DNA from: Phoronis australis | Taxonomy: Eukaryota; Phoronida; Phoronidae | Direction of reading: 5' to 3' | Length of the DNA stretch: 64,000 nucleotides | Assembly: GCA_002633005.1 (NCBI GenBank) | Contig: NMRA01000017.1 | Coordinates: 32,139 to 96,138, forward strand | Shown: positions 47,181 to 62,200 of the stretch, one piece after another | Layout: every line of letters starts with the position of its first letter | How positions within the stretch are numbered: the first letter of the stretch is position 1 | The notes under the pieces: model-generated | The model's database searches: none | What the model was told of the DNA's origin: nothing | Seen by the model: only the letters and a program-made list of their open reading frames with translations | Program-made: the position numbers and the translations under genes

Positions 47181-47285
47181 ATGGCGACGAGACCTCCCGG
47201 TTATCCTCAGCCAAATATGCAACAAAGACCTGGATTTCCACCCCAGGGTCCTCCAATGAGGCCATACCCTCAGCAGCCATTCGCT
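47181..47285 (+). CDS. SMARCD: SMARCD exon 1 (start)
   Basis: The ATG has A at -3 and G at +4. It encodes 35 residues rich in Pro, Gln and Gly ([19 protein letters not shown] at the start), ending GCT|GTAAGT in phase 0. The low-complexity N-terminus is typical of the family. Confidence 0.85.
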
Positions 47286-50200
47286 GTAAGTAACAATAGA
47301 TTTATACACTTATTAACTGACTCGTTATTCGATGATTGCCTTGCTCTCAAAATAGGAATATTCGATTAGTTTTTCTTTGTCTTCATCTGCCTGGCCTTGC
47401 CCTTGGCCTTGCCTTGGTTTTCTCAAGTCAATGACTGGGTCGTAAATGAGTGAATCTCATGTTTCTCGAATGTACTTTTTTCGTTTTCTGTGGTAGGCAA
47501 GCCCAAGGCTTAGGGAATTTCGGCGAAAATTGGACGAAACCACCAAGCTAGTTGAGGTAGGTGGTTTCGCCCGAATTGTGTCGGCTAATACATTTGTGAC
47601 GGGAGCGCCTTGTATTGATGGAGTCGTGAGTTAAGTCGAGTCGTCAGTCAAGATTTTGTTTAATTCCAGAAGCGGACCCCGGAAGCTAAAGTGGTCTACA
47701 ATTACTGATATTTTAAATGGTTGTCTGTTGGTGAATCCCCTTATTTGGTACTTCCGATGACGAAAGTTTCACTTTACATTTTGATTGGTTTTTACAATTC
47801 AACTTGAGACCCCTATTTTAGCGCAATTTGGTACATTCGCGGTGTGAATTTGTCTATATAAATGCGCCCCAAATGGTCAAACTTTGGATTCTACCGAGTC
47901 TCGTTTCTATCTAGTAAGAGTCTCACATTTTCAACCCTATATCGGGTCTCGATTCTATCCGGTTAGAGTCTCTACTTTTTAAGTTTTAACTTTAGGATCA
48001 ACTTTAGCTTACAAACTTTTCATTTTCTTGGCTTTGGAGACTGACTTGGGCGATTTCGCAGTCGATCCAAACTATTTGAGATTACAATGACGATTGAAGC
48101 TAATGATGTGCTGTAAGTTTGTAGATTTTTATTTTACATTTAGGGCATAATAAACTCATTATATATGTCTTCTCTCTTGTTTCACTCTCTATAAGTTGTC
48201 ACCATCGTTCTCTCGTATGCGATACGAATGAGTGAAAAGGGACACATTGCTGAAATTATTTTTATCGGCTATGAACAGTCGACTTTAGATCGGTGTTGGT
48301 CGCTCTACCGATTCCCGTTACACATTCATTTGACAAGTCATGGGATATTTACAAATCAACCAGTTAGACTCCTTGTTCCTAGTTCAGCATTAATGCCTTT
48401 GAACTTAAAGAATAATAACAATGGTCAAAATCGGGGAAATTCGGACGCCAGTGCGGAAAATGGTAGAGAGCGTTGGAGAAATTCGTACCAGCAAATTCTA
48501 TAGGTAAATCTCGGACAAAATATCTAATAGTACTTTATGATTTCAAAAAATGATAACAGGTGTTATTTAGCAGTGTCAGCATGAGACAAATAATAAAATT
48601 TGAGAAGTTGTCATGTCCTGGCCACATTAACAGCCTTAAAATATGTCTTCCATTACCAATTTGTATGCAGCCTGCGTGGTAAGCAGTGCATTTGTTGTTA
48701 AAATTTAAGTCGTGAATTGACCTCTTAATGCAAAAGGTTATTATGTGAGTATGAATATCTCTCAAAAAAGCATTGAGAAAAGCATCTAGTAGTAGTAGCC
48801 CAAATGAATGGTGTCCAAATTTCCCCACGGCATACAATAAGTTGAGCATTGGGAAATTCAGACACCCATTTTTTGATCAAATCTTGCTTTTTGTATGTTT
48901 TTCAATTGAAATTAATACTGAAAACAGCATGTGTTATGCGACCAGTAAATATATGTAAATTTACACGACAAGGGACCAAGTGACCTAATGAGAGTGCACC
49001 TACTGTAGAGTCATGGTGCCCAAAATCACCGCGCCAATCAGGCGTCAGAGCAAAGTAAGGTGCTGAACATGCGTCATATGTGATAAATAAATTCCTACTA
49101 TTGTTCCAGGAAATGAATAAGTTTTTCACTTAGTAGAAAAGCAGCTTTGTTATTATTTTTGACATTTGTTTAGACTCTGCCAAATTTTGTTGCCGTGGGG
49201 AGTTTCCCTGCAACCATACTCTTTACCACACTAGGTCTATATATTGTGGAAAGAGTGTACTTATCTGTATCTCAGGCCCTTCAAGTTTAAGATCTATTTT
49301 CTGTATCCATCACTGGCACCAACATTCACTTGTAAATTAACATAAAGCTTGGACACTAAAAATCAGTATTCTCAAAAGTTTCTACTATGAAGCTCTATGA
49401 AATTAGTATCGCACAAATCTTTGAATACCTCCTTTCACCTGATCACATCATATTGCATTAGACTTAATATCTCTATCGATAGAAATTACAATTGATAGAT
49501 AGTATCTCATGCATATGGGCGGCACAGCTCTGAAACAAGTGGGGGGAAGGGGGTTATAGCTCCCCAGCCCCCTATGGTGTGCTGCTCATGAGGCATGTTT
49601 TCTGTTGAACATTTACCAGGTTTTTTATGTGTTTCAAGGTTGACACTCTGAAGGTGTAACTCCACAGTGTTATTCCTTTCTTATAAAGGCATTGCATTTT
49701 TCAGGGGAGCCCTGCTAGACCGAACTTTGGCAGCCCTGGTCATCAAATGGGAGGCCCCCCTCGAATGGCCGGCCCTCCCCCTCCACCTGGGATGCCCATG
49801 CATGCCCACCCTGGTGGAATGCCACACCCTTACCCAGTGATGACCCCGCAGAAAGGTTTGTGGAGATATTGAATTTTGCTTGAAAATGTCTATTCATCAA
49901 ATTTCAGCTTATGTGGTAAAGATGGCTTCAACTTTAAAAGCAAGTTTTACTGTTTTTGAAAAACCCAATTTATACCTTGTACTGTAAACGCGTCTTGCTT
50001 TCTTTGAATCTTCCAAAACTTTTAACTGTGTGTGCATTCATTTTAATTGAAATAATTGGTTTCAAGTGTTTGTGTGTTACCAAGTGCAGTGACCTTGGAG
50101 ATAACTCAAAACTTCTCGATTCTCCTCTTGACAGCGAGCGGTAAAGCCAAGTCAAGTGAGTTTCTGAATGTTGTCATGGTAACCTTGCATGAGGGGGGGT

Positions 50201-53200
50201 AGGGCAAGCATGCTTGGATGTAACACTGTTGGCACTTCCTTCCACAATTGGGTCAAACTGCGCTTAGGTGCATCTAATGACGTCTGTTTTAGTACAGGTG
50301 TTGGGAGATCTGTATGTTTATCTTAGTAAAAGTCTGTAGTTAGCATGCTTATTAGGTAGGCTTAAATACTTGTGTTAGAAGATATGCTTGAACATAGTAC
50401 AAAAGCCGATAATTTGCATTCTGTGATTGTATCAGTTGCATCTTCTTTGTGAAAGGAACTGTTATATGTTATTCTTAAAATTTTTTGCAACTCTGAGGTT
50501 TTGAATAAATATTCACTCCTTTGGGGATCATGGTTGCCACTTGCTTGACTAAGTTCCTGCATCAGTGCGATGACATCTAATGCAAGCCATCCCATTGTAC
50601 GTGTGTGAAGGATACCAGCTACAATCTCACCACAAAATGTTTTCCCTTGAATGCAGGAGCAACAGGCGTAGCTCACCACCAGGTGGAAACATATGACCTC
50701 GAGAAGTTTATGGGCAACAGCAGGGCCCCCTACTGGCTTGTTGAATTATTGAATTTTATGCTCTTGAAGACTGTATAGCCAAGTTGGCTTACTACTAGTC
50801 CTGGACAGCACTATAGTTAACATTGTACTGAGTCCAATGAGTTGAGGTGTATGTTATAGGTGCGAATGATATATTGCGAGTTGGAATGATTATCTATTAA
50901 AATTGTAAACAGACAACATTGCTGTGTGTTAAACCAGTCCTGTGTACAAGAGGGCTGCTGTCAAACTACTCGCAGTGTCACTCACCAGATACCACTGTCT
51001 TGCAGTCACAAATAGTGTTTGTTGGAAATAAGTGAAGAATTATGGTAGTAGCCAAAAGATGTCGCTCTAGTCAGCTAACTCTTTTCTTCTGTCTCTCCCC
51101 AGCCAAAAATAAAGAATCAGGTAAACACATTGTTCCATCTTCTGTAGATCTTGTAGTATTCATGTTCAGTTGTCTGCATGCTGTTGGTGTACTTGGATTA
51201 CTGTCACAGATGTAAGAGGGCGCTAGTGAGTTGTGTTTAGTGGAAATGCTCACCTGAACACACGTTGATGGGTAAAACTTTGTAGCATTACTGCAACTGT
51301 AACTGCATTTTGTAAAATGGGGGTACATTACCTTGAACCATTGCGTTTCCTGGTGGTTTACTGAAACATTCACTAATCATTTGATGGTGAATGAGACATC
51401 TACTGGTGAATCTCCCCTCTCTTGCCTGTGTTGGGCTTTGTTTTGTTTTGTTTCGTTTTGTTTTGTTTTGTTACTAAAATAACATCTGCTTCTTGAAGGG
51501 AAATGACAGAGAATTTTAGCAACTGGTTTTGTGTAGACAAGAATAGACATGGTTAGGGTTATTGTAAAGCTATTTTATACTAAACCAGCTGCTGTGGCAT
51601 GTTTACTATTTAAAATTTTCATGCAAGAGTAAATTTTTATAGTTTTGAGTCTTAAGTGTTGTGTTTCTACGGCAACTGTTTTTTCGTTATTTTTGTTACC
51701 ATATTAAGAAGGAATCCTCGAGTCGCAAGACTGTGGCATGTTAGAGACGCTGCTCCGAATGAAGTAATTGTAAAACATAGTTAGTGTTTTTAAATTCTAT
51801 TTAAAAATAGCTGAATGTTACTAGTGTATATATTGCCACTGTATACTTTTTCACCCCTTAGATCAACTGCTGCCAAGTGCAACTGCTGTAGAACTGTACA
51901 TTTCAAGACGGCTTATTTTTGCCAGTTTGGTCCAGGCCATTTCATGACATTTCATTTCACTATTTGTCTTCTCTGGTCACTCCGGGCTTTCATGTTGGGA
52001 AACTTTAGGCTTGTTCCCTACTGAAGGAGATATTTTAACCCAGCCAGAATAGCTGACCACAGTTTTCCATTTTTAGTACGCACAGTTGCCCACGTAGATT
52101 TATGTGTAACTCTAAAAACATGCCTAAATTTGGCTAGCCTTAAACATCTCGTATCCAATTTTAATGAAATTTTCAGATATTGCACTTTAAATACTATTTT
52201 TCAAAATGCTGCTAGACATTATTTTTAAAATTCCCTACTTTGGTGTGAGGGTCCATCAGATTCTTATGGAAAGAAACTAAAAGTTGCATGAAAGGAAAAT
52301 GAAATAATTTGGAAAAACGGTTGAAACATTTTTGATATTTCAAAAACTATGTATACATATGAGTTATTTCATAGTGAGGGATTATCACCAGAGGGCGCAG
52401 TGATAATGCCTCCAAATCCCAGTAGGGGTCCAGATACAGGAAGTAATGCCATAGGATATGTAGATATGGGTGATAACTCAGTAGTACATATAATGCTCTA
52501 TTTATCCCAGATATTTAGCAATGAACTTCATAAAACACGCAAAACAGAAATGAAAATAGTCAACTTTGTGTAACCTCAGTGATTCTTCATGCAGTGCACT
52601 GTATCAGACCACATGTGTGGACATCTTATGTAGAACATCACAGCATGCTCATTATGTTTTCTCACTAAATCATTATTGGTTGTTACCCAATTGTTATTAA
52701 TGATGCATGCTTGTATTGGCGGATAAAAACATACCTTCCGTAAAAATTCTTCAGTTTGGTACACAATATGGCAGACAGATGAAATTTTGTTTCATCAAGT
52801 TTTTCAAGAGAAATAACTTCAGGAAAATTTAGTTTGCTTTTAGCATGGTTTGTGCGGGGTAGTTATTACGAAGCAACATTTGGTAAAATTTTGAGCGTTT
52901 GCAATAATGTGGTATGCATCTGAAAAATAAAAATATGGCAATTTTAACGATTATTTTTGTACCAAATTGAGGAATTTTTACGGTATTTAAATTGTGTAGT
53001 TGAGTAGGTACTTGACTAAGTACACAGATGTTGGCAGAGTAGTGACTTTCAATGTCTTAACTTTGCTTAAATTGCATTTAAACCCATATTTGTGTGCTTT
53101 GTTATGCTACAAGGTCTGTGAATTTGTCATAATTTTATGTTTAGCATAGTGCTTTTAATTGATGTTGTTACAGTGCTTTGTATAACTTAGTTTTAATGCA

Positions 53201-56200
53201 AAATGTATACTGTTCTCTTGTAATCGAAATCAGTGATTTTCATATTTGTTGTTGCGAGAACTGGGCGAACACGTAGCATTTTCGAAATTATTTTCTGTCC
53301 ACACGCGGATTGTTCAAAAGTGTGTGGAACCATTTATACCGGAAATGCTGCACTTGTTATCCATACTATTACAATGAGAATCTTGTAAATGTTTTTGATG
53401 TGTTTTGCCTCTGTTCGTCTTCTGTTGACACCATGTTTTCACCGTAAATTCTCTGTACTTGTATGGTTTCTCTCTCTCTCACCACTCTCATCTCTGCCGT
53501 GTCCTATTTTCTACAGCTTCTAAATCTAAGGATAAAGATTCTTCAGGTGTGTACAAATTGCATGCTGCATGTACACTGTACAACTAACACCTCTCTCTTT
53601 AAAGCCACGTTCTCACTTTGTGTCTAGTTGACCCTGAAGTCATTTGGTAAAATCTCACTACACGGCTGACAAGTGAAATTTTATGTTTTTATTTTTTTAA
53701 TAGATTAGTTGCACCAAGTAAATGCTATACCATTTTAAGCATCTATGCCCTCAGACTATGTTTCTGGGAAATTGTGGACATTTAAAACTATGGAAACTTT
53801 TGAAAAATGAAAAGACCAATTTTAGTTTTGCCCGAAATTGGTGACGTTTCACCACGCATGAACTGGTGGCATACTGCTGTAGAGTTTACAGTTTGGTGAT
53901 TCATCAGCCTTAAGTTTTTTGGCCTCAGGCGGAATGGGAACTCAGTTTGTATAACGTGTAAGAGTTGTATGGTGCTGTCTTAAGTTATAGTTAAGTAGCA
54001 TATTAATTACTGTTAAAATGTTTTAGCCAGTCTTACATGGAGGTCCAAAAAATCAACCAAACAAATTTCATTGTTACTTTGTTTAATGCAATGGTTACTG
54101 AGTTTGACGCATCCCAGTTCAATCAGCCTGTGTGAAAGCAGCTTTAATTGGTCTTTTAAAACATTACCACTGTTCCTACAGAGGTGTGTATTGCAGCAGT
54201 TTTTGTGCAAAGAACTTGGAACTGTTTTAAACTGTGTAAACACTGTATGCTTAAAGTTGCTCTAAACCTCGGTTGTTCCAGCATTTTAACTTTTGACTAG
54301 TCATATACTATACAAGTGGTCTCATCGTTGTCTCGTACTCAAATGAGAAGAGATTTTTTGGGCTTGGATAAAATCAGCAGTTCGTTGTTGAGAGCATGTG
54401 TCAGACACGTGATGACACGCTGTGACAAGCTTGTGTGCACAACCACTAACAAGCTGTCAGTATTTTCCAAGTCCAGGGTAGAGTTCAGTGATGCTAGGAT
54501 CTCACTTGAAAAGTATGACTTCGCGAGATTACACAACATATTGCCGTGTTCTTTAAATGAGATTTTTCTAGCCACGAGACAGCTACAGAACTTTACCCAG
54601 AATTCACCTGTAATTTTAGTAAGGAACAATTTCAAAACAGTAAGTTGTCTTCAGTTGGTGGAAGGTAGGTTTATTGCAGCTTTGAATTGGTGAGAAAGGT
54701 TGAACTTATTGCCCTGCTCAGAACTTATAACTGGGTGGCTGTGTAGGTCTGCACGAGCTGAGTTGAGATGAAGAAGATGGCCAGCACTGGCATATCCAGA
54801 AGTATTCAATAGTATTATAGTGTAACCACGAAATTGTGGGCAGGGGTTGGCGAAATGAGTGGCAAACTGGGGCTCTTTTCAAAGAACAGGTGCTAATCTC
54901 AAAACTGAAATTTGAATTTGTACTTCAGGGATTTTGTTTGCAATAAAGAGGAGGAGGGGCATGACCCCATTGTGCCGCTTTTCATTGTGGTGGCGTTGGT
55001 CATGCCCAATAGAAACCCCTATTTTGTCATTTTTGTAGCCCATGCATGGAAAGGGTACTTTTGAGTCATAACTGATGGCCACGGAGGGTAGATAATACAG
55101 ATCTTACATGGTCCATAATAATTGAGGATCACTCTGGTACTAATATAGACTTGGTCTCTCATAACTCGGGTTGCTCTGGAACCTAGATAATATATAGATC
55201 CTGTTTTCAAACTTGGTCCATCATAACTGAGGACCAAGTGCTCTTGCTAGATAGACCCCTGTTTTCTGTTTTGCACAATTCTTACTGAGAACCACAGTTG
55301 TTAGATATGTGGACTCCTCTGTTCTGTCCTTATACAGACATAACTCTGCACTTGTAACTGAGGATCACTGGCTCCACCCACTTGTAACTGAGGATCACTG
55401 GCTCCACCCACTTGTAACTGAGGATCACTGGCTCCACCCACTTGTAACTGAAGATCACTCTTGCTAAGTTGTTTTTACATGAGGAACAGTTGTCATGGCG
55501 CGAGTTGTCACAGCCCATTTACATTTACACGCAACATTAGATGGCAAACTGGATCAGCAGGAGTCATTTACATGACAAATGTCTGTGCTTGCTTGCATAA
55601 ACAGTAGTGAATGTTCAAAGCCTGTGGAATGCTAGCGAATCACTTGTATCTGTGGTATTACGCTGGCGTAATTGAAATGATCCTTTCCGCCTTGCCCCAG
55701 TTTGTGTTTAGACATGTAATTGAAATTGGAGCAATTGATCGAGTGCAATTCACTCTATCTCTCAAATCGGTGTCAAAAATGGTCGCTGCGGTGTCAACTT
55801 GCTCCGTGTCTGGTGTTTACCCACAAATCTCTGCGGATCAGCTGTTCCATGATAGTTGCTCCGTGACAACTTTCTCCGGTGTAAATGCAACTTTAGATGT
55901 ATAGATCCCTGTGTTCTATCCTGACAGTCATACCTCTGTACTACTGGCAACCCCTATTGTAACTGAGGTTTACTGTAGTTACTTGTCTAGATTCTCCTGT
56001 CTTATGTCAACTGCACCTTTCACTCTTAAGGCAAGTCCCGTAAAAAGAAAGACAAAGAAACAGACGGTGATACCGACAGCAATAGTGAGGGTAACTAGCG
56101 GGCATGACACTTTGTCACAGTCAATATTATTTGATATTTGTTTTCTTATTATTTTAATATGTTTTCATTTCTTTATAGTTACACAGCGTTCTTCACGATT

Positions 56201-59200
56201 CGTTATTAGTTTAACTGTTGTTTGCTAAAAAGATAACGTCGCAAAAGAAAATGGATGATTGTATTTTGATTGCGCTTGTGATACTAAGTGTTACTACCGT
56301 ACTTGTCCAAGGTAGCGCCCATATCCAGCTTACCCGTCTCCCCCCCCAAATTTTCTTATTTTCACTTCAAAAAAAACCATTTATGTGACTGAGACTTCCT
56401 TCAGTGTCTTTGTGAACGGCAGCCTCATCAGAATTTTGGTACGGAACGTGCTTAGCTATGAGTAATGATGGATCATTTTCTGTGGAATCTTGCATTATTT
56501 GGTCAGGAATATAACCATGCTGTCCTCATCTTTACAGAAGGAGACATGTTTAGGCTCATGCTAACTGTAATTATCTTTAACGAAAAAACAGTTGTGTAAG
56601 CAGCTCATTGTATGTGTAATGTTCGTAAAGGAACGTACATTGCAGTATGTTGCACTAATGAATTTCTGTGGGCAATTATTCTCTTTCTTTGGGTAAGTCC
56701 CCCCTCGACTTCTCGGAAATTTTGTATGTTAATTATCTATGTTTTTGTTAATGCCTACCCCCTGGTTTTTGAGTTCCTCAATTTAGCCACCTTGGACGAC
56801 CACTGTATACACCAAACTATCCGGTGCAAGTTTTGCACGTGTTCCACCGTGGACGAGCACGGTAGTCACCAAATTGTCTGGTGCAAGTTGTGCCCTTGTG
56901 TTCCACCTTGGACGAGCACGGTATACACCAAATTATCTGGTGCAAGTTGTGCACAATGTGTTCCATTCATGTGCTGTTTCGTATTCTTTCTGTGAAGAAA
57001 TCTGTGCCTGTGCTCTGATAGCTCTCAGTGCACTGGAAGCCTGTTGTTATTACAATCCCGTGTGGAGTATTCAGTCCCAGTGTTCTATCATTTTCTGCCT
57101 TTCAAAATTGTCAACAGTTTCAAGCCAGTAGGAGAAGTATACAAATACAACATTATGAACTTGCACTTAAAGACAACATATCGTGCCCTAAAGTTACTAT
57201 CTTTTACATTACCTTTGTATCACCAATGGAGTGTGGCAACTGAGCACGGACTCCCCAACTCAGTAATGAGTGTGTTGCATCTGAACTGGAGAAAGTGTTG
57301 ATAATAGTTACCAAGGAACGAATGAACAAACATGAACAAACACTCTTGTTCAATGTCAGTGCCACCATTTATTATTTCTAATCTACGTCGTATATTGTGT
57401 ATTAAATTACTTGTTGCCTTGTGGCTTGATGTTCATGTGATTGACAGCATGTTGTAAGTAAGTAGTTGTATTTTGACAGATGTCAGCCAGTCATGTGTAG
57501 TAATGTTCTCCACAAGACACTGTCTTTGACAACACTTCTGGGAGGTTTGTGTACAATGTTACATGAACCGGTACTTTAAACTGGCCCAAAAGTGAACAAA
57601 TATCCTTATATATTTGACAAAGGGGTGCGATAAATCTCCCATTTATTGAAACTTGTTGCATTGGTTTTTAAACTAGCCACGTTGAAAGACATCCGTATGG
57701 ATGACAAGTCAAAACAGTTTGTGGAAAACACTGTATGTTGTTGCCAGTTTTCTTAAAAGTGCTAATTAGAATCTTGAAATGTTTGATTTTGAACAGTCAT
57801 GGATAATTCATATTGTTTACCGTAATCGTTCGGGTTAACGCCCTGGGCGGTTAAATTGGCGAACCCAAAAAATCGGGGGAGGGCGGTTAACCGAGCAGTG
57901 GGGGGTTAAATCGAAAATCCACTTAAAGTAGGGGATGGGTGGTTAAGTGAACATGGGCGTTAACCCGAACAATTACGGTAGTTTCTCTACGGTTCATTGA
58001 AAACAGTGTAGTCCATCTGAATGTTAGACTCTTGGTCAACTGATGGAAATATGAACTTGTGTCAGTTACAAAAGACTGATTGTTCTTGACGTGTGTGAGT
58101 TGTAGTATAAACTCAGAAATTTTTTGCATTTCACAGATGAAATTGTTTCTTAAACATTTTTGTCCCATTTATGATGTTGAAAAAGTTGTCTGAAGTCATA
58201 AAAATGCTTTCATGTCAAATGCGTTCTTGTAAACAAAATAATATGAAAGTTCATGTTTTCTGGAAAGTTAAACGAGTTCCAATTTTAAAATTTTTTTTCT
58301 CCCAACATGTCGACTATCCTCATTAAATAGGGTCGCAAGCTTCATTGTGTTAGAGTAAAAAATCTTCAATTTTGGACAAAAATAGTTGCAAATGCTCAAA
58401 ATTTTACCAAATGTTGCTCGGTAATAGCTACCCCATACAAACCATTCAAACAGCAAAGTAATTTTTCCTGAAATATCATTTTGTTAAGAAATTTGACGAA
58501 GTGTAATTTCATCTGTCTGCCATATTGTGTCCTAAGTTGAAGAGTTTTTATCATGCCGTTTTGTGTTGTTTTGTTTTGTTAGTTATTGTCAGGTAGTTAT
58601 AATGACTACCATGGTATTATATTCTGTGCTAACCAGCTTTGTCTTTCTCTCTGTAATCATTCTGCGGTGATTCTGACGTCTCCGCCATCTCTAGTCACAG
58701 CTACCACTGCCATCTGTTGTCGTACACTGTAGTGATCTGAGCTATAGGACTGATGTCTTGTGACACAGTTCCAGTCAGTGTACAAACTCTGCTCAACTGA
58801 TGCCACGCCCGATTCCAGTATCAGAAAGTGGCTTGTGTCAATGCTATCTTGAACTGTTCATTGCAGCAGTCTCAGTCATCAATTGCAATGATGTGCCAAT
58901 AAACTGTTTGTAATCTTGTCAACTGCTCTAGATGTATTTGCTAATATTGCAAACTGTTTATTAAGTGATCATGTTTACACAAACATTCTACAAATGGGAC
59001 TGGGTGTTACATCCAATGTGTCTCCATGGAAACCCGTTTATTATCAAATTGCAATGTTAGGTCTAGATTTCCAATCACTAGGCACCAGTTGAGCCAGCTT
59101 CCAAAATGTTTAGGGTCCACAATTTTTAGGAGTACATGAACCAGTCCAGAAATGATAACATTAGTGCAAAACACTGGATGTTGAAAAAGTGAGACGAACC

Positions 59201-62200
59201 TGGTGTTATCGTTTTACCAACAGAGAATACAGGAAGGTAACTAACTAATGAAACTTAGAGTATTTCTTCAGTTTTATTTCTTACAAAAGTGATTTATCCA
59301 TAAACTGGATATGCGCCATCTCCAGCTTTGTGCCTAATGATGCAAAAACATAGCCTCGGCCGAGCACTACTGACCATTGCTTGGCGGTGATGCCAGCATG
59401 AAATAAGATGCGTCTCATAACGTCTGCACTATCTCTACAGATGTCAAGTCCATGTGTCTCCCATGATCTTGTTTCTCTGCCCATTATAGGTATGGCCATG
59501 CCTAGAAGTGGTATGTCCCCAGCCATGCAGTCGGACAGAAAGAGACCACACTACGACCCACGCGCACAACAGATGAATCGACCCCCGTATGTACTTGGCT
59601 TAAAATTGACCAACCGTGTCCAGGCATGCCAATGAGTCAGCATTTTTAGTATTTAATTTTAAGTTTGTGATACGTTGCTCTTCAAGCAATGATTGGTCTG
59701 TATGTTTCATTAATATTGACCAAATATTGAATTATGCCCACATTTTTTACTCGAGTTCTACTATGATTGTTCATGGTTGGTTATTACACCTGGCAGTTCT
59801 GTACAAGCTGATACACAACGAAACTTAATTACTGTATGGATAGACATTAATTTTGTTTGGAACTGTGGATGTTTGTGTGTTTTTCAGGAAAAAGAAGAAA
59901 AAGCTGGCTGACCGTATACTGTCACAGCGAGTACGCGATCTGGTGCCTGAATCTCAGGCCTATATGGATCTGTTGGCGTTTGAGCGCAAGTTGGACTCGA
60001 CCATCATGAGAAAGAGGCTTGATATACAGGAAGCTTTGAAACGGCCTCAGAAGGTGCAGTATTCTTTGCGAGTACATGATGCGATTCCTTGTCATATCTT
60101 CCTTCCTGTCGGGTTACGGCCAGTCAGCCTTGCAACTAGAACACCAAGACTTCACTGTTCAAAATCTTACTACTTACAGTAAATGTGCACTTTCAAGACT
60201 CATGTTTCTGCTTTCAGCTTAAGTAGTACAGTTGCAGTATGTAACATTACCCAACCCTGTGGATGGTTGGCCCATGTTGTTGCTGACCTGTGATAACAGC
60301 TTTTGGTGTGAGGACATACTGAAGACTGGTTCAACTTAATCACTTAGTTAGTCTCTCTACAGAATGTACACAAGTCTACGCAAACAAAATAGCCGACCTA
60401 ATGCCTGTTCTAATGCTCCAGCCAGTGCTGTGAAGCCTTGACTTATGATGAGCTCTTGAGTCCTTTTTAGCAACTGTCACACTTGTAGACTGATTCAATA
60501 ACTTGCTGTCTCTAGCTGGCTCATTTTTGTCTCAGAAACAACTCTGTAACTGCTCACGCTGTGATTAACTTGTGCCGGAGTATCACAGTGTCATATAATG
60601 TTCTAGAACTTTTCACCAACTCAAGCACATTCTAGAACTTTTTGGAATGTGCCTTATCATTATACTTGTATATGTTTTGGTCAAAAAGGTTCTAGACCAT
60701 GGTTCTATGTCAGTCAGTAATATGTTGGCACCTAGTAGAATGTTCTCAAGTATTCTAAAATATAAACAATTACATAATCACTGGTCTGACATAACTCGGT
60801 CATGTCAGTCAAGTACACAAATAAAACAGCCATACAAAACTGAAAGAACTAAAACCAGTGCTAGCCTCCCGATGCAGTAGTTGACCAGGATTTGGGTTAT
60901 GTATTTTGCCTTTTCCCATCTTGGTTTTTATGTTTGGATATTGAGCAATGAAATTTATGTTTACTATTAATTATTTATAGCAAAAAAGAAAGCTGCGTAT
61001 TTTTATCTCCAACACATTCTACCCTGCTAAGCCAGACAATGAAGGCGAGGAAGCTGAGAACATTGCATCATGGGAACTGAGGGTTGAAGGTCGGCTCCTG
61101 GAGGATGTAAGTTCATAGCATGAACAGTTTGTACAATAATAAATTCAATGAGAGAATTGCACAAACTCCTGGAGATCACATTTAAAGTGCTTAAAACCAC
61201 CATTTACCTTATTTTAACAAGTAAATCTTCCTTTGTAGCGCTGCATATCACAACCATGAATTCAATATCCCAATAATGAGAAAATAGATCAGAAGTGGCT
61301 GCAGTTCCTTAGATCCATGGATATGACCGTCATTTTTCAAAGACTGATTACTTTGCTACAAACAGTTGAAACTTGACCAAATGTTTTACGATATCTGCAC
61401 AGTACAAACTATCCTGGTAATAGAGTAAAAAAAATTTTTAATCTTTATTTTTGTGAAGAAATTTGACAAAGTAGATTTTCACTTGTCCGCCATATTGTGC
61501 GCTAAATATGTGGAAAATTACGGTAATTAATTATTGACTGTGCATCTGTTGCAGAACTTTGCCTCTAAACCTCCAGAACAAGGAAAGAGCAAAAGGAAGT
61601 TTTCAACATTCTTCAAGAGTTTGGTGATAGAGCTGGACAAGGAACTGTATGGTCCTGATAACCACTTGGTGGAGGTGAGTCAATGTTTTATGTCTGTGTG
61701 GCGGTGAGTGTTAATGTTAACCTGAAAGTCTGGGTTGGGTTGTATAAACCTTCAAAAGTTATCAGCTGGATAAGTTTGATTGTTGCATGACGTCAGGTGT
61801 TTTGTTCAACAACAACAACGCGGCACGTGATATTGTGATCTCATTGTTACTACATGTGCTACTTTTATGCAACTGAGCCCAGGTGTTTATTGAGATGTAG
61901 CACAAATTAGTTTTCAGTATAAAGTAGTCTGACGTTGACAGAACTCTGCCGAACTTGTATGAATTTCTTGCCAGAATTATTAATCGGGCTTAGTCGACTT
62001 TTTGTCACAATAAAATAGCGTTTGTGTCAAACTTTTGTCGGATTGTGAAAATGTGTTATGCTATCTTTGGAGTCATATAATGCTTGGTGTCACTCTGTTT
62101 CAGTGGCACCGTACCCCAACCACACAGGAGACAGATGGGTTTCAGGTGAAGCGACCAGGTGAACATAACGTCAAGTGTACAGTACTACTCATGCTTGACT

